Shown: piece by piece, positions 7,267 to 15,587 of the stretch
Position numbering within the stretch: position 1 is the stretch's first letter
Layout of the letters: the number at the start of each line of letters is the position of its first letter
From: JAWVZS01 sp964507825
GTDB lineage: Archaea > Thermoproteota > Nitrososphaeria > Nitrososphaerales > Nitrosopumilaceae
Length of the DNA: 32,370 bases
Assembly: GCA_964507825.1 (NCBI GenBank)
Contig: CAZDQM010000053.1
Location: 1-32,370, forward strand
Reading direction: 5' to 3'
Notes under the pieces: model-generated
What the model was told of the DNA's origin: nothing
What the model saw: the letters and a program-made list of their open reading frames with translations, nothing else
Databases searched by the model: none
Program-made: the position numbers and the translations under genes

Positions 7267-7817
7267 TGACAGAACCAATCAGAGATATCGTATATCAAAG
7301 GATAGCAGATCTTACCGAAGCAGTAATTCAGGAGGGCTTTGTTCGTAATAACGGCCCCAAAATAATCGATGATATAGTATCAGGATGCATCGGCCGCGTG
7401 CGCCGGCTGCCCGGAGACACGGATGAAAACATTGGAATCATGGCCACAGTAATAATGCACTATCTGCTTACCTGCCTGCTTATTCCCTCACACCGAAAGG
7501 TAGAGGTAGATGATATACCCATAGATGTAGTGATCCCAGACATAAAGACGCTAGGAACCAGCTGGAACTCTTGCATCATCTTGTGCATACTTGATTGTAT
7601 AGATAAGGAATGCATTGAGCGCAAGATATCAGATGCGGCCAAAGTACAACCCAATCATGATAATATATGGATTATAGCGCCAAGGCATATAGACGTCGGG
7701 TACCGAACATTCGCAATAGGTTCTATGAAATGCCCGTTTTCAGGAATAATTACACAGATCAACGAATTCCTAGACGGGAATAAATCATCCCGCTTTAGAA
7801 TCTTCAAGGCAGTCTAG
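7266..7817 (+). CDS. Unknown protein coupled to HMG-CoA synthase
   Basis: I do not recognise this 183-residue protein. ATG 7266 overlaps the HMG-CoA synthase stop by one base; a GTG at 7263 is the alternative. It looks soluble and mixed alpha/beta, with a helical N-terminus, a middle rich in Ile, Val and Asp (VEVDDIPIDVVIPDIKTLG), and several cysteines (around CIILCILDCIDKEC and near KCPFSG) without a clear metal-binding spacing. Its 3' end overlaps the convergent bioD by 33 bp (7785-7817), so the last ten or so codons of both genes constrain each other. Its position between a CoA-condensing enzyme and the biotin genes is suggestive, but I assign no function. Confidence 0.7.
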   Translation: MTEPIRDIVYQRIADLTEAVIQEGFVRNNGPKIIDDIVSGCIGRVRRLPGDTDENIGIMATVIMHYLLTCLLIPSHRKVEVDDIPIDVVIPDIKTLGTSWNSCIILCILDCIDKECIERKISDAAKVQPNHDNIWIIAPRHIDVGYRTFAIGSMKCPFSGIITQINEFLDGNKSSRFRIFKAV

Positions 7818-8489
7818 ATTCACGCCGCGCGATACGGCCTCAGAGACGACATCATAGTCAAGCGATGAGAGTCTGGGTATGGATCCAAGTACGGGCAGAC
7901 CCGTAAGATCTTCTAGGTCCCGCCTGAGCTGATCCGCAGGATACCCGTCGTCGATATCATTTATGATTATGCCGCGTATAGGGATTCGTCCATCCCGGCA
8001 CACCTTTACGCTCATCAGCACGTGGTTTATGGTTCCCACCCTGTTTCTTGCAACAAGGAGTACGGGTATGCCCATGTCGCCGGCAAGATTATACACGAAA
8101 TAATCCCGCCGAATCGGTGCCATGATGCCGCCCATGCCCTCGACTAGAACAGTATCATGTATCACGGACAATCTAGAAAACGACTCCAATACCCGCGATA
8201 CATCCACATCAGAGCCCAGATTCCGCCCCGCAGTGTACGGCGATGCAGGAATAGGATAAAACTGCGGGTTTACCAGTCCGATATCATCAATAGAGTCAGA
8301 GGCCTCCATTATGCGCCGCACGTCATCGGTCCTGAATTTAGTCCCGTCGGGTATTCCCGATGCAAAGGGCTTCATTACCCCCACATCCACCCCGCGCTTT
8401 TTGAGCGCGCGTGCAATACCCATCGTGACGACGGTTTTTCCCACTCCGGTATCGGTTCCCGCTATGAATACAGAGTCCAACCATGACAT
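7785..8489 (-). CDS. bioD: Dethiobiotin synthetase
   Basis: ATP-dependent carboxylation and ring closure of 7,8-diaminopelargonic acid to dethiobiotin, the penultimate biotin step; a cytosolic dimer in known members. The P-loop is AGTDTGVGKTVVT (residues 10-22), the conserved lysine motif is VMKPFASG (Lys40), and the EGMGGIMAP segment matches the family's E-G-x-G-G substrate loop. Length is 234 residues, normal. The ATG at 8489 has a Shine-Dalgarno-like GGTGA two bases upstream. It is divergent from bioA with only 47 bp between start codons and probably shares one AT core with it. It converges with, and overlaps by 33 bp, the unknown gene at 7266. Confidence 0.93.
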   Translation of the reverse strand: MSWLDSVFIAGTDTGVGKTVVTMGIARALKKRGVDVGVMKPFASGIPDGTKFRTDDVRRIMEASDSIDDIGLVNPQFYPIPASPYTAGRNLGSDVDVSRVLESFSRLSVIHDTVLVEGMGGIMAPIRRDYFVYNLAGDMGIPVLLVARNRVGTINHVLMSVKVCRDGRIPIRGIIINDIDDGYPADQLRRDLEDLTGLPVLGSIPRLSSLDYDVVSEAVSRGVNLDCLEDSKAG

Positions 8490-8505
8490 TTCACCACAAG
8501 CCGTT

Positions 8506-8514
8506 GATTAAGCC
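8506..8514. promoter_or_regulatory. Shared promoter core between bioD and bioA
   Basis: GATTAAGCC is a TATA-like element 23-31 nt before bioA ATG 8537. Its complement GCTTAATC lies about 17-25 nt before bioD ATG 8489. One core could serve both directions, tying the four biotin genes together. Confidence 0.4.
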
Positions 8515-8536
8515 TCCGCTTGGGTTATTAAGAAAC

Positions 8537-9898
8537 ATGTACCATCTCGGATCATTGGCATCTAGTTTCGTTTGGCACCCAAACACCCAGATGGGCGAGT
8601 GGTCCGGCTTTGACAAAATAGTGCGCGCAGACGGAATGTGGCTTGTCGATTCAAAGGGGTATAGAATGCTTGACGGGGTCGCATCGATGTGGTGCAACGT
8701 ATGGGGCCACTCAGATGCCGACATGATCAGGGCCATAAGCAGGCAGGCCTCAAGACTGCAGCACAGCCCCATGTTCAACCTGACAAACGAGCCCGCCGAG
8801 GATCTTGCAAGCCGGCTTGTCGGAATCTCACCAGGAATGCACAAGGTCTTCTTTTCGGACAACGGATCGACTGCAATGGAGATCGCCTTCAAAATGGCGC
8901 TCCAGTACTGGAGGAATTCAGGCAGGCCTGAAAAGAACAAGATCGCCTCGCTAAAGAACGGGTACCACGGGGACACGTTTGGCGCAATGTCCGTCGGATA
9001 CGTGCCAGAATTCTTCAAGGGTTTCAAGCCGCACCTGTTTAGAACTCTGCAGATTCCGGCGCCCGACTCATATCACGATACCAGCGGCGCAGATTCTAGG
9101 GGAATCGCAAATGCATGCCTGGAACATATCGAGGAATTGTTTGCAAGGGATGATAATATTGCGGCGTTTGTCATGGAGAGTGGGGCGCAGATGGCCGCAG
9201 GTGCCATCATCTTCCCAAAAGGATTCCAGTCAAGGGTCAAAAGACTGTGCAAAAGATACGACATATTGCTGGTACTAGACGAGGTTGCAACGGGGTTTGG
9301 GAGGCTAGGCCCCATGATACAATATACGGAACAGGGCGGGGCCCCCGATATAGTATCATACGGAAAGATGCTTACCGGCGGATACATCACAATGGCCGCC
9401 ACACTGGCAACAAAAAAGGTATACGACTCATTTTTGGGCAGTTATGACGACGGCGTCCACCTGTTTCACGGGCACACATATACCGGGAACCCGATTGCGG
9501 CGGCCGCGGCGATTGAAAACCTGAAATTATACAAAAGGCGCGGACTGATTCGTAAAATAGCATCGACCTCAAAGATCCTTTCAGGATATATCCCGGAGAT
9601 AGCCGCAATAGATATCGTAGGCGACGTAAGGTACAAGGGGATGCTCATGGGAATAGAACTCGTATCAGACAGGGCCAAAAAGACACCCGTAACATGCGAA
9701 AGATCACTTAATAGTATAATATTCAAAGCCGGCCGCCGAAACGGCATATACCTTAGGACGCTTGGAAACATAGTCATGCTTGTTCCCCCACTGGCAATAT
9801 CCAAGGAGGAACTTGACATGCTGATAAACCGCACCATCAAGACCATCAATGATGTAAAGAACAAGCTAACCCATGCGCCCAACATGGTTAACAATTAA
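8537..9898 (+). CDS. bioA: Adenosylmethionine-8-amino-7-oxononanoate aminotransferase
   Basis: PLP-dependent class III aminotransferase that converts 8-amino-7-oxononanoate to 7,8-diaminopelargonate. Visible features from ATG 8537 are the substrate-site WCNVWGH (52-58), FSDNGSTAMEIA at the phosphate cup (106-117), NGYHGDT (141-147), the cofactor aspartate in LDEVATGFGR (Asp248), and the Schiff-base lysine Lys277 in SYGKMLTGGY. The product is 453 residues. The frame extends 5' to 8483, but that would overlap bioD and carry non-family residues, and the TATA-like element at 8506-8514 favours ATG 8537. bioB follows after 24 bp, so bioA-bioB-bioF form one operon. Confidence 0.93.
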   Translation: MYHLGSLASSFVWHPNTQMGEWSGFDKIVRADGMWLVDSKGYRMLDGVASMWCNVWGHSDADMIRAISRQASRLQHSPMFNLTNEPAEDLASRLVGISPGMHKVFFSDNGSTAMEIAFKMALQYWRNSGRPEKNKIASLKNGYHGDTFGAMSVGYVPEFFKGFKPHLFRTLQIPAPDSYHDTSGADSRGIANACLEHIEELFARDDNIAAFVMESGAQMAAGAIIFPKGFQSRVKRLCKRYDILLVLDEVATGFGRLGPMIQYTEQGGAPDIVSYGKMLTGGYITMAATLATKKVYDSFLGSYDDGVHLFHGHTYTGNPIAAAAAIENLKLYKRRGLIRKIASTSKILSGYIPEIAAIDIVGDVRYKGMLMGIELVSDRAKKTPVTCERSLNSIIFKAGRRNGIYLRTLGNIVMLVPPLAISKEELDMLINRTIKTINDVKNKLTHAPNMVNN

Positions 9899-9922
9899 TT
9901 ACCACAATAGAATAGTCACGGC

Positions 9923-10897
9923 ATGGACGGTGACTATATCACCAAATGTACGGAAGATGTCCTAGCAGGTATATCCATGTCATCAAAGGATATACAGTAT
10001 CTATTTAGCGTACGAGACGACGACTTGCACATTCTTGCAGAGTCTGCAAACAAGATAACTAGGGAGATCCACGGCGCCAAGATAGACATCGAGCAGCTAA
10101 ACAACATCAAAAAGAACGCGTGTAGTGAGGACTGTACGTTCTGCGGACAGTCGGCATTCTTTGATACGGATATAGATGCATACAGGCTGCCGCCCGCAGA
10201 CAAGATAGTCGATGCGGCAAGGACTGCAATGGAGCAGGGCGCCGAATCATACTGTCTGGTTGCCGCATGGAGGGAGCCGTCTGCAGGCGATTTTGATACA
10301 GTCTGCGACATAATAGGGCAGATAAACCGCAAGGTGGGAATCCAAGTCGAGTGTAGTCTGGGATTCCTGACTGCCAAACAGGCGGTGCGCCTCAAGCAGC
10401 TTGGCGTCAAGAGGTATAACCATAATTTAGAGACTGCCAGGTCAAAGTTTCCAGATATCTGCACCACGCATACCTATCAGGACAGACTTGATACGCTGAG
10501 AATCGCACGGGAGGCAGGGCTTGAGCTGTGCACCGGTGGGATTATCGGCATGGGCGAGACGCGCGAGCAGCGGCTCGAGATTATACAGGAACTAGCGGCA
10601 CTCCGGCCCGAGGAGGTCACGATCAATATACTGGTACCGGTTCCAGGAACCCCGCTAGAGCTGCAAGACAGGCTGCCAAACAGTGAGATCGTCAGGATGT
10701 TTGCGGTAACTAGGTTCGCGCTGCCAGAATCCATAATAAAGATATCAGGAGGTCGCGAAGTAAACACGGAGGACTCTGGAGTAGAGCTCCTGCAGAGCGG
10801 CGCCAACGGCATCATCACTGCAGGATACCTGACTACCGGCGGGAACACGTCCGAGCAGGACAGAGATATGATTGAAAGGATAGGTCTTGAACCATAA
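9923..10897 (+). CDS. bioB: Biotin synthase
   Basis: Radical SAM enzyme inserting sulfur into dethiobiotin. The [4Fe-4S] cysteines are CSEDCTFC (Cys67, Cys71, Cys74), the CX3CX2C of the family. QVECSLGFLT carries the cysteine expected to help hold the second, sulfur-donating [2Fe-2S] cluster. GGIIGMGET and ISGGREVN (the latter with the arginine ligand of that cluster) are also present. Length is 324 residues, typical. It starts at ATG 9923, 24 bp after bioA, and overlaps the TTG start of bioF by 11 bp, indicating coupled translation. Cytosolic and oxygen-sensitive in known members. Confidence 0.95.
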   Translation: MDGDYITKCTEDVLAGISMSSKDIQYLFSVRDDDLHILAESANKITREIHGAKIDIEQLNNIKKNACSEDCTFCGQSAFFDTDIDAYRLPPADKIVDAARTAMEQGAESYCLVAAWREPSAGDFDTVCDIIGQINRKVGIQVECSLGFLTAKQAVRLKQLGVKRYNHNLETARSKFPDICTTHTYQDRLDTLRIAREAGLELCTGGIIGMGETREQRLEIIQELAALRPEEVTINILVPVPGTPLELQDRLPNSEIVRMFAVTRFALPESIIKISGGREVNTEDSGVELLQSGANGIITAGYLTTGGNTSEQDRDMIERIGLEP

Positions 10898-12017
10898 GCT
10901 CTCCCGCATAAATGCAGAGATGAATAATGTAATAAAGTCCGGCCTGTACCGCAGGCTACATCCCGGAAGCGTTTCAGGTCCATATATCACAATTAACGGT
11001 AAAAAACTACTCAACATGTGCTCAAACGACTATCTAGGTATGCCGGCGACGGGAATCGGGCGCATGCAGATGCAGGCAAGCTCTAGGCTCATATCAGGCA
11101 GTGACGAGTCCCATGTAATATTAGAAAAAAGACTTGCACGTCACAGGTCAAGTCGGCGCGCGCTCGCATTCCCCACCGGATACATGGCAAACCTTGGTAT
11201 CGTAGCCGCCGTGGCCGGAAAAGGTGACACCATATTCAGTGACGAGTTGAATCACGCCAGCATAATCGACGCGTGCAGGCTTGCAGGCGCGGCCACGGTA
11301 ATATACAGGCACAATGACGCAGACGATCTTTTAAGAAAGATTCCACGTGCAAGGGGGAGGAAATTCATCATTACCGAGGGCGTATTTAGCATGGATGGCG
11401 ACCTTGCAAACCTAGGCGCTATTACGGATATAGCACAAAAAAATGACATAATTACAATACTTGATGATGCGCACGGGGACTTTGTAATCGGACGGGATGG
11501 CAGGGGCACGGCCGATCATCTCGGGGTTTCATCAAGGATCGACATACATACAAGCAGCTTGAGCAAGGGGCTTGGTTCCTTTGGCGGATATGTTGCGGCA
11601 GATTCTGATGTTATAAAGTACTGCATAAACAAGTCAAGGCCGTTCATATACACGTCGGCGCTTCCCGGCGCCCTCGCGGCACATGCACTAAAGAGAATAG
11701 AGGCAGAACGTATTCCATACATGAAGAGGTTATGCTATAATACCAAATCCATACTGTCGGGTATGAGAAAGATGGGCTATGACATAAAATCACAGAGTCA
11801 CATTATACCGATTATAATAGGGGGTGAAAGGGATGCCGTGGCCTTTGGAAGGTATCTGGAATCACGCGGCATATTTGCACTGCCAATAAGGTACCCGACG
11901 GTGGCAAGGGATCAAGCTAGGATACGCATGTCAGTTACCTCTAGGCTTGCGCGGCGGCATATTCAGGCAATACTAGACGCATTTGAGGGGGCAGGAAGAA
12001 GGTTTGGTATCATCTAG
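10887..12017 (+). CDS. bioF: 8-amino-7-oxononanoate synthase (alpha-oxoamine synthase)
   Basis: PLP-dependent condensation of pimeloyl-CoA (or pimeloyl-ACP) with alanine. Features are LNHASI (His123), LDDAHGDFV (Asp193, His196) and the Schiff-base Lys227 in TSSLSKGLGSFGGY. Length is 376 residues with the TTG start at 10887, which lies inside the bioB 3' end; ATG 10920 is the alternative but would remove family-typical residues. The related enzyme 2-amino-3-ketobutyrate CoA ligase is very similar in sequence, and the bioA-bioB context decides for bioF. The stop TAG shares CTAG 12014-12017 with the convergent microprotein gene. No bioC/bioH or bioW is visible, so the pimelate source is not in the window. 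Confidence 0.9.
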   Translation: MNHKLSRINAEMNNVIKSGLYRRLHPGSVSGPYITINGKKLLNMCSNDYLGMPATGIGRMQMQASSRLISGSDESHVILEKRLARHRSSRRALAFPTGYMANLGIVAAVAGKGDTIFSDELNHASIIDACRLAGAATVIYRHNDADDLLRKIPRARGRKFIITEGVFSMDGDLANLGAITDIAQKNDIITILDDAHGDFVIGRDGRGTADHLGVSSRIDIHTSSLSKGLGSFGGYVAADSDVIKYCINKSRPFIYTSALPGALAAHALKRIEAERIPYMKRLCYNTKSILSGMRKMGYDIKSQSHIIPIIIGGERDAVAFGRYLESRGIFALPIRYPTVARDQARIRMSVTSRLARRHIQAILDAFEGAGRRFGII

Positions 12018-12118
12018 CGATACGCATCAAGGCCGCCAAATATGGGCGCCCCCAACACAAATGCAAATGCGACAAGTGCCGCTAAAATCGTACCGACAAC
12101 GATGTAACGCTTGTTCAT
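12014..12118 (-). CDS. 34-residue membrane microprotein
   Basis: A short gene with N-terminus MNKRYIVVGTILAALVAF, one membrane span (about residues 5-22), a basic N-tail and a short FGGLDAYR C-tail. It has a TATA-like minus-strand TTTTTATC near 12139-12146, 21-28 nt before the ATG, so it would be leaderless. Its TAG stop uses the same CTAG that ends bioF. The function is unknown. It could be a small subunit of a membrane complex. Clean reading frame, promoter and composition make chance less likely, but homologs would have to confirm it. Confidence 0.6.
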   Translation of the reverse strand: MNKRYIVVGTILAALVAFAFVLGAPIFGGLDAYR

Positions 12119-12551
12119 GTATGGCGTGCGCGTATCTGGGATAAAAAGCAAGCTAGTAGTTTTGGTACTCGGGTATAGTCATGGAATAAAGATTATACGT
12201 AATCGCGATATCAGTCCATATTTAGTCTAGAGCAAAAAATCCATTGCATAGTAAATAATGTGAAGATGGGAGAGTAATTCAAGGTACAAATAGCAAAGCC
12301 GGAACGGAATTATCCAAGGTTCAGGGGACTCCTTGTACAAGGGAGTATATTACAGAGTACGGAATGCACAAGGTTGCGCACTTTTTTTTGGTGACTCACA
12401 TAACATGGTGCAGTGATTGTTAGATTTTGTTATTTGGGTAAATTTTTCTAGTCGATTACGCATAAGCTCTAGTATATCGCGCCATGTACTTAGATACGGA
12501 CCCAAAGGTGGCAACCTAGGCGCGGCAGTTTTACCCGCGTGTCATGATTTG
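12119..12551. other. Intergenic region, no gene seen
   Basis: About 430 bp with no open frame longer than 20 codons that has a plausible promoter. It contains an imperfect palindrome ACTCCTTGTACAAGGGAGT (12328-12346) next to AGTATATTA, and a run of eight Ts near 12382. The T-run and AT content suit transcription termination, or a small untranslated RNA. Confidence 0.4.
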
Positions 12552-13424
12552 CTAAAACTCCAAGACTAGATGGGAGCCGCACCGGAAAATCGTGCGCGCC
12601 GCGCGGCTGGCCAGCTCGTCATATAATTGGTCGTCCACCGTACGGACGTGATTCCAGTCGAATCGCACGGGCCTTATCGGATGGTAATCAGGCCAGTTGA
12701 CGATGATGAGGATTCCACCTCGCCCGCGTCTTTCCCCCGTGACTGTTCCTGTCAGCATATCGCGTATCATCTCAAACGCCTTGTCAAATTCACGTCTTGG
12801 TATGTGCTCCAATGATTCGCACAGTATAATGGTATCCGGCGTTATTCCTTCCTTTCGCAGGCGCCTTAGTCCATTGAGCAGGCCGGTGTTCAGGAACCGT
12901 TCGGCAGGAAATTCGTCGCAGTTATACTTCCGGCAGGTCTCACGCATTATACCCGGTCCCACGCCAGCGGGCTCGATCGCGATGCATTTGATGCCGCAGT
13001 GGTTTAACAGTGCGGAGAGCTCGCCCCTTCCGATCCCCACGTCTAGCACGAGCTTGGGCCTGCGCGTCATACCTGCCATCAGTGCCCGTACCTGTTCAAG
13101 TCCACTCATGTGTGTGGGAAGAGCGTGGGTGTCGTTGAGGTCCGCGCCCAGGACGTCAAACACACTCTCAAGGTTCCGGTATCCCATGGCATACCCAATG
13201 GCCGCTCCCATGTCAGAGGGTTTTATCATACCAAGGTCGTACGAGCGCGTTTCTGCATTGCCGAGTCCTAGAAAATAGTGTCGCGTGTATGCGTACCTGA
13301 ACCGTACTGGATACAGACACGCGGCCGCCAGCCGGCGTGGACCGGTTTTGGTGACTGCGCGGACGATTGCGCGAACCGGCACGGGTACGTATCTGCGGTA
13401 CACCATTCTCGCACTCCCAAGCAT
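12552..13424 (-). CDS. Class I SAM-dependent methyltransferase, substrate unknown
   Basis: A Rossmann-fold methyltransferase of 290 residues. Motif I is LVLDVGIGRGEL (126-137), the acidic end of strand 2 is in IAIEPAG (Glu151), and a motif-IV-like DTIILCESLEHI follows near 195-206. The first 60 residues are basic and probably not catalytic. The frame is open further upstream to 13532, but ATG 13424 is preceded by GGTGGTGA and by a TATA-like ATTTATAA 23-30 nt away (13447-13454), so I take it as the start. It is divergent from the ccdA gene. The motif IV region ending CESLEHIPRREF resembles small-molecule or lipid/sugar methyltransferases, but no neighbour points to a substrate. Confidence 0.75.
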   Translation of the reverse strand: MLGSARMVYRRYVPVPVRAIVRAVTKTGPRRLAAACLYPVRFRYAYTRHYFLGLGNAETRSYDLGMIKPSDMGAAIGYAMGYRNLESVFDVLGADLNDTHALPTHMSGLEQVRALMAGMTRRPKLVLDVGIGRGELSALLNHCGIKCIAIEPAGVGPGIMRETCRKYNCDEFPAERFLNTGLLNGLRRLRKEGITPDTIILCESLEHIPRREFDKAFEMIRDMLTGTVTGERRGRGGILIIVNWPDYHPIRPVRFDWNHVRTVDDQLYDELASRAARTIFRCGSHLVLEF

Positions 13425-13446
13425 GCAGTCACCACCGTTCCAATGA

Positions 13447-13454
13447 TTATAAAT
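13447..13454 (-). promoter_or_regulatory. TATA element of the methyltransferase gene
   Basis: ATTTATAA on the minus strand, 23-30 nt before ATG 13424. It supports that start over the longer open frame. Confidence 0.5.
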
Positions 13455-13636
13455 TATAGTGTCTGTCATTACACTGTACTTTTTTGTATGTCGCGGTATA
13501 GTACGAGTCGATATAGCAGGTATAAAATTCACGAATGGTTATCATCTTGGGCACGAATTTGGAGACGGTCCGACATTGTACAGTTTTGGGCAAGATCTGG
13601 AATAATACTTTAAAGGAAAAGATGTAACATCGTAGC

Positions 13637-14368
13637 ATGGTCGAAGTCGGGATTGCAGTAGCCGTGCTTGCAGGGATCGGCTCCTTTGTCGCCCCGTGCA
13701 TCCTGCCGATGATTCCGGCGTTTCTTGCATATATATCGGGAACCACGGTCTCCGAGATGAGCCAGAACAGGTCTAGTACCATGGTCATAAACAGGGCAAA
13801 CATCATACTAAACGCGGTATTCTTCGTGCTTGGATTCTCCGTCGTCTTTTCCATACTCGGCGTAGTCATAAACGGTGTACTGGCAAGCTCCGCCGCCGAT
13901 CTCACCACGGGTTTCAACCAGGTGGGTGGAATTATCATAATGGGGTTCGGAGCGTTTTTGTTGCTATCTACCAGAATTGCAAGGCTAAACATGGAGAAAA
14001 AGTTCATTCCAAAACGCGACAAGGCAAGCTATCCAATGTCGTTTGTATTTGGCCTAGCGTTTGCCGCCGGATGGACACCGTGCGTGGGGCCGGTCCTTGG
14101 GACCATACTTACACTGGCCGCCACCACCCCCGCAATAGCGTTCAACCTGCTGCTATCATACTCGCTCGGACTTGGAATCCCGTTCATACTTATGGCAGTA
14201 TTCTTTTCGAGGGCAAGCAGGGTTATTCGCGCCATGAGTAAGCATCTCAAGTATTATTCAGTAATACTGGGAGCATTTATCATCGTCCTCGGCGTGCTTG
14301 TATTCTTTAACCAGCTTGCATACATTGCAAACTTTCCACTGTTAAACGAGCTGCTGCTCCTAGGGTGA
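13637..14368 (+). CDS. ccdA: CcdA-type thiol-disulfide transmembrane electron carrier
   Basis: Six-span membrane protein (243 residues) of the CcdA/DsbD-beta family, which passes reducing equivalents from cytosolic thioredoxin across the membrane. The two conserved cysteines are in the expected places: FVAPCILPMIPAF in span 1 (Cys22) and AAGWTPCVGPVLG in span 4. A TATA-like ACTTTAAAGG lies about 22-30 nt before ATG 13637. It is followed after 4 bp by a TlpA-like thioredoxin, so the two make a split version of the fused DipZ protein. It probably keeps extracytoplasmic thiols, or a cytochrome/copper-protein assembly factor, reduced; the client is not known. Confidence 0.9.
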   Translation: MVEVGIAVAVLAGIGSFVAPCILPMIPAFLAYISGTTVSEMSQNRSSTMVINRANIILNAVFFVLGFSVVFSILGVVINGVLASSAADLTTGFNQVGGIIIMGFGAFLLLSTRIARLNMEKKFIPKRDKASYPMSFVFGLAFAAGWTPCVGPVLGTILTLAATTPAIAFNLLLSYSLGLGIPFILMAVFFSRASRVIRAMSKHLKYYSVILGAFIIVLGVLVFFNQLAYIANFPLLNELLLLG

Positions 14369-14372
14369 AATA

Positions 14373-15485
14373 ATGAAGGGTGAATACAAAACCGCAATAA
14401 TGATGGTGGCCATAATCGGAGGCCTAGTCGGCATAGTTGGCATAATACTGCAACAGTATGATGCAGAGCCGTTTCAAGACGCGATTGTACAAACAGAAGA
14501 CGGTGTCGAGCTTGCCGAGATCGACAAGTCGCGCTTTAAGGTATCGCCGGGAATAGTTGGCATCGAGCAGTACATAAACACCACTCCCGAAGAGCTCGAC
14601 AAAATCACAAAAGACAAAGTCATACTTTACGACATCTGGACGTACAGCTGCATCAACTGCATAAGGACTCTTCCTCATATCACGGCGTGGGACGAAAAGT
14701 ATTCCGACCAGGGCCTAGTAATCATCGGTGTGCACACACCAGAGTTTGAATTTGAGAAGGATATTCATAATGTAGAGACGGCAGTGCAAAAGCACGGAAT
14801 CGCGTACCCCGTGGTACTAGACAACGATTGGGAGACATGGAAGGCATTTGAAAACAGGTACTGGCCCAGGAAATATATCGCGGATCACGAGGGTTACATA
14901 CGGTATGATCACATAGGCGAGGGCGGATATGCAGAGACCGAAAGGGTGATCCAGCAGCTGTTAAAGGAGAGATCCCTCTCGCTGGGCCTAAACGTGGCAG
15001 AGGCATCACCCCTAGTCGAGCTAGACGAGTTCGAACACACGCGATTCAGGACTCCCGAGCTGTACTTGGGATACGAACTCGCGTTTGGAAGGAGCCAGCT
15101 TGGAAACCAGGAGGGATTCCAGCCAGGCAGTCAGGTGACATATACAATTACAGAGCCGCTTGAACAGCACAAGTTCTACATGGAGGGCACCTGGGAGAAC
15201 AACGAGGATCACATGAAGCTGGTATCAGGTAAAGGAGTCATACACCTACCATATGTCGCAAAACAGGTAAACATCGTAGCCTCCGGAGAGAGCCAGCTAC
15301 AAGTATTCCTGGATAACGAAGCCGTGCCAGAAAATATAGCCGGATACAGTATAACAGATTCCATGTTGTCAGTGGACGGACCAGGACTGTACAACGTAAT
15401 AGAGGGAGATGTTTCAGAGGCCCACACGATACGAATTATGATAGACGAGCCCGGCTTTGAGATGTATACGTTTACCTTCGGATGA
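14373..15485 (+). CDS. TlpA/DipZ-like membrane-anchored thioredoxin
   Basis: A 370-residue protein with an N-terminal membrane anchor (about residues 7-26), then a redoxin domain with active site CINC (Cys93, Cys96, in WTYSCINCIRTLPH) and the cis-Pro region near YWPRKYIADHEGYIRYDHIG. A C-terminal beta-rich domain (about 230-370) resembles the extracellular C-terminal part of mycobacterial DipZ. The CINC site and context suggest a reductant receiving electrons from CcdA. It starts 4 bp after ccdA and is co-transcribed with it. A 20-bp perfect inverted repeat follows its stop and may help end transcription. Confidence 0.87.
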   Translation: MKGEYKTAIMMVAIIGGLVGIVGIILQQYDAEPFQDAIVQTEDGVELAEIDKSRFKVSPGIVGIEQYINTTPEELDKITKDKVILYDIWTYSCINCIRTLPHITAWDEKYSDQGLVIIGVHTPEFEFEKDIHNVETAVQKHGIAYPVVLDNDWETWKAFENRYWPRKYIADHEGYIRYDHIGEGGYAETERVIQQLLKERSLSLGLNVAEASPLVELDEFEHTRFRTPELYLGYELAFGRSQLGNQEGFQPGSQVTYTITEPLEQHKFYMEGTWENNEDHMKLVSGKGVIHLPYVAKQVNIVASGESQLQVFLDNEAVPENIAGYSITDSMLSVDGPGLYNVIEGDVSEAHTIRIMIDEPGFEMYTFTFG

Positions 15486-15501
15486 GGCTTGCCCCCCCCA
15501 T

Positions 15502-15521
15502 AGTCCGGTTGTAACCGGACT
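15502..15521. terminator. Perfect 20-bp inverted repeat between the redox genes and cdvB
   Basis: AGTCCGGTTGTAACCGGACT lies 16 bp after the TlpA-like gene and 42 bp before the cdvB TATA element. It can form a GC-rich hairpin, but no T-run follows. It may be a terminator-like or mRNA-stabilising structure, or an operator for cdvB. Confidence 0.4.
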
Positions 15522-15560
15522 CTGATGTAACCGCGGTGACGGCAGGTGCGGTGACAACTC

Positions 15561-15570
15561 GGTTTAAAGA
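15561..15570 (+). promoter_or_regulatory. TATA element of cdvB
   Basis: GGTTTAAAGA, 18-27 nt before ATG 15588, implies a leaderless or near-leaderless transcript. Confidence 0.5.
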
Positions 15571-15587
15571 ACGGATTTACATCAATT

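Noticed and set aside
13425..13532. N-terminal extension of the methyltransferase frame
   Set aside because: The extension covers the TATA-like element and a Shine-Dalgarno-like GGTGGTGA, and its residues look like translated promoter.
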